From Silene noctiflora (taxonomy: Eukaryota; Streptophyta; Magnoliopsida; Caryophyllales; Caryophyllaceae): DNA of 23,468 nucleotides. The stretch spans positions 40,558 through 64,025 of the forward strand of contig VHZZ01000289.1 in assembly GCA_009801015.1 (NCBI GenBank), read 5' to 3'. Position numbers and translations under genes: made by a program. The notes beneath the pieces are model-generated. The model was not told where the DNA came from. It worked only from the letters and a program-made list of their open reading frames with translations, and did no database searches. This document shows, piece after piece, positions 22,976 through 23,468 of the stretch. Each line of letters starts with the position of its first letter. Positions within the stretch are counted from its first letter, which is position 1.

Positions 22976-23468
22976 GACGATCTTGGAACCTGTAACTAAT
23001 GAACCTAATGAATATAGGGAGTCAAAATAAAATGAACCCGGGTAGGAGTTATTAGGAGCTAATGCAAAGACTTGGGAGACATCCTAAAGTCGCGAACTTG
23101 CCCTTATAACTTTGAACTGGTCACTATGGGTGTGTCATGGGATCGCTACCTGTTTTGTTCTTGTCTTTGAAGTGTATGTATGTTGGATGAAATATGTGAA
23201 GTATGATGCGAATGTATATTCGGTGGTGATAATGTTGTGGCTTGATTGGTATTAGTGACATACGAATAAAGGTGTTGTGTTGTATAATGTGTTTACATGA
23301 TGTTTAAATAGTATTTCGTATGATTTGTTGTATTAAGCATGCGGGTAGAGTAATCTCAAGCATGACTCGATCTAGTAGGGGGAACTCGATCGAGTAGGTG
23401 GGACTCGACCGAGTAGAGCCAACTCGATCGAGTGGGTATTTGGTGATATTTGGGCAGAATCACTGTTT
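22976..23468 (+). mobile_element. Untranslated leader of the LTR retrotransposon, cut by the window edge
   Basis: Sequence after the primer-binding site, with no long open frame. The gag-pol region, if present, starts beyond the window. A second palindrome array lies at 23365-23433. Confidence 0.65.
23365..23433. repeat. Palindrome array in the retroelement leader
   Basis: Four ACTCGATCGAGT-like 12-mers start at 23365, 23384, 23403 and 23422, exactly 19 bp apart. The second and fourth are perfect palindromes; the first and third differ at one base. The 7-bp spacers vary. Confidence 0.92.

Noticed and set aside
21587..23433. CRISPR-like array of palindromic repeats
   Set aside because: Units are only 12 bp with 7-9 bp spacers in plant retroelement DNA; no resemblance to CRISPR architecture.

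Overview
The window is plant nuclear DNA. It holds one long, intron-rich gene on the minus strand, surrounded and interrupted by small inverted-repeat transposons, with the 5' end of an LTR retrotransposon at the right edge. Introns are AT-rich with canonical GT..AG ends, the MITEs are of the Tourist/Harbinger and Stowaway kinds, the retrotransposon primer site matches plant initiator tRNA-Met, and the protein belongs to a land-plant-specific family. All this points to a flowering plant, probably a eudicot. The tandem ACTCGATCGAGT palindromes in the LTR give a weak impression of Caryophyllales, but the sequence does not prove a lineage.

The gene runs from ATG at 20463 down to TAA at 2163 and can be read completely in 23 coding exons. 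All junctions keep frame and sum to 3825 nt, or 1274 residues. It encodes a KAC-type kinesin-like protein (KIN-14A/B group; Arabidopsis KAC1/KCA1 and KAC2/KCA2). This family controls chloroplast photorelocation and anchoring through short actin filaments on chloroplasts, and was also isolated as a CDKA;1 interactor. Protein order: short disordered N-terminus (1-69), first coiled coil (about 70-139), kinesin motor fold (140 to about 462), second coiled coil (about 463-645), low-complexity linker (about 646-705), then the conserved KAC C-terminal region (about 706-1274), which includes an SR/SP-rich segment with a CDK-type site. No second gene is supported.

Layout: 1-2162 is downstream sequence with a terminal-inverted-repeat element (388-1613) that has another (761-1507) nested in it. 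2163-20463 is the gene. Intron 18 carries a tandem pair of Tourist-like MITEs sharing one TTA. Intron 13 carries a Stowaway-like MITE. Intron 7 (3.2 kb) carries a 192-bp Tourist-like MITE, a 91-bp hairpin MITE, a 760-bp Stowaway-like element and a GGA microsatellite. Intron 1 (2.7 kb) carries a 400-bp direct duplication split by a 933-bp Tourist-like element. 20464-21556 is leader, promoter and AT-rich spacer. 21557-22960 is a 5' LTR followed by its primer-binding site and untranslated leader, leaving the window on the right.

The most unusual structure is an array of 12-bp palindromes (consensus ACTCGATCGAGT) set 19 or 21 bp apart, present in the LTR and again in the retroelement leader. Family assignments rest on recognition from memory, with no database search; repeat identities were judged by eye.
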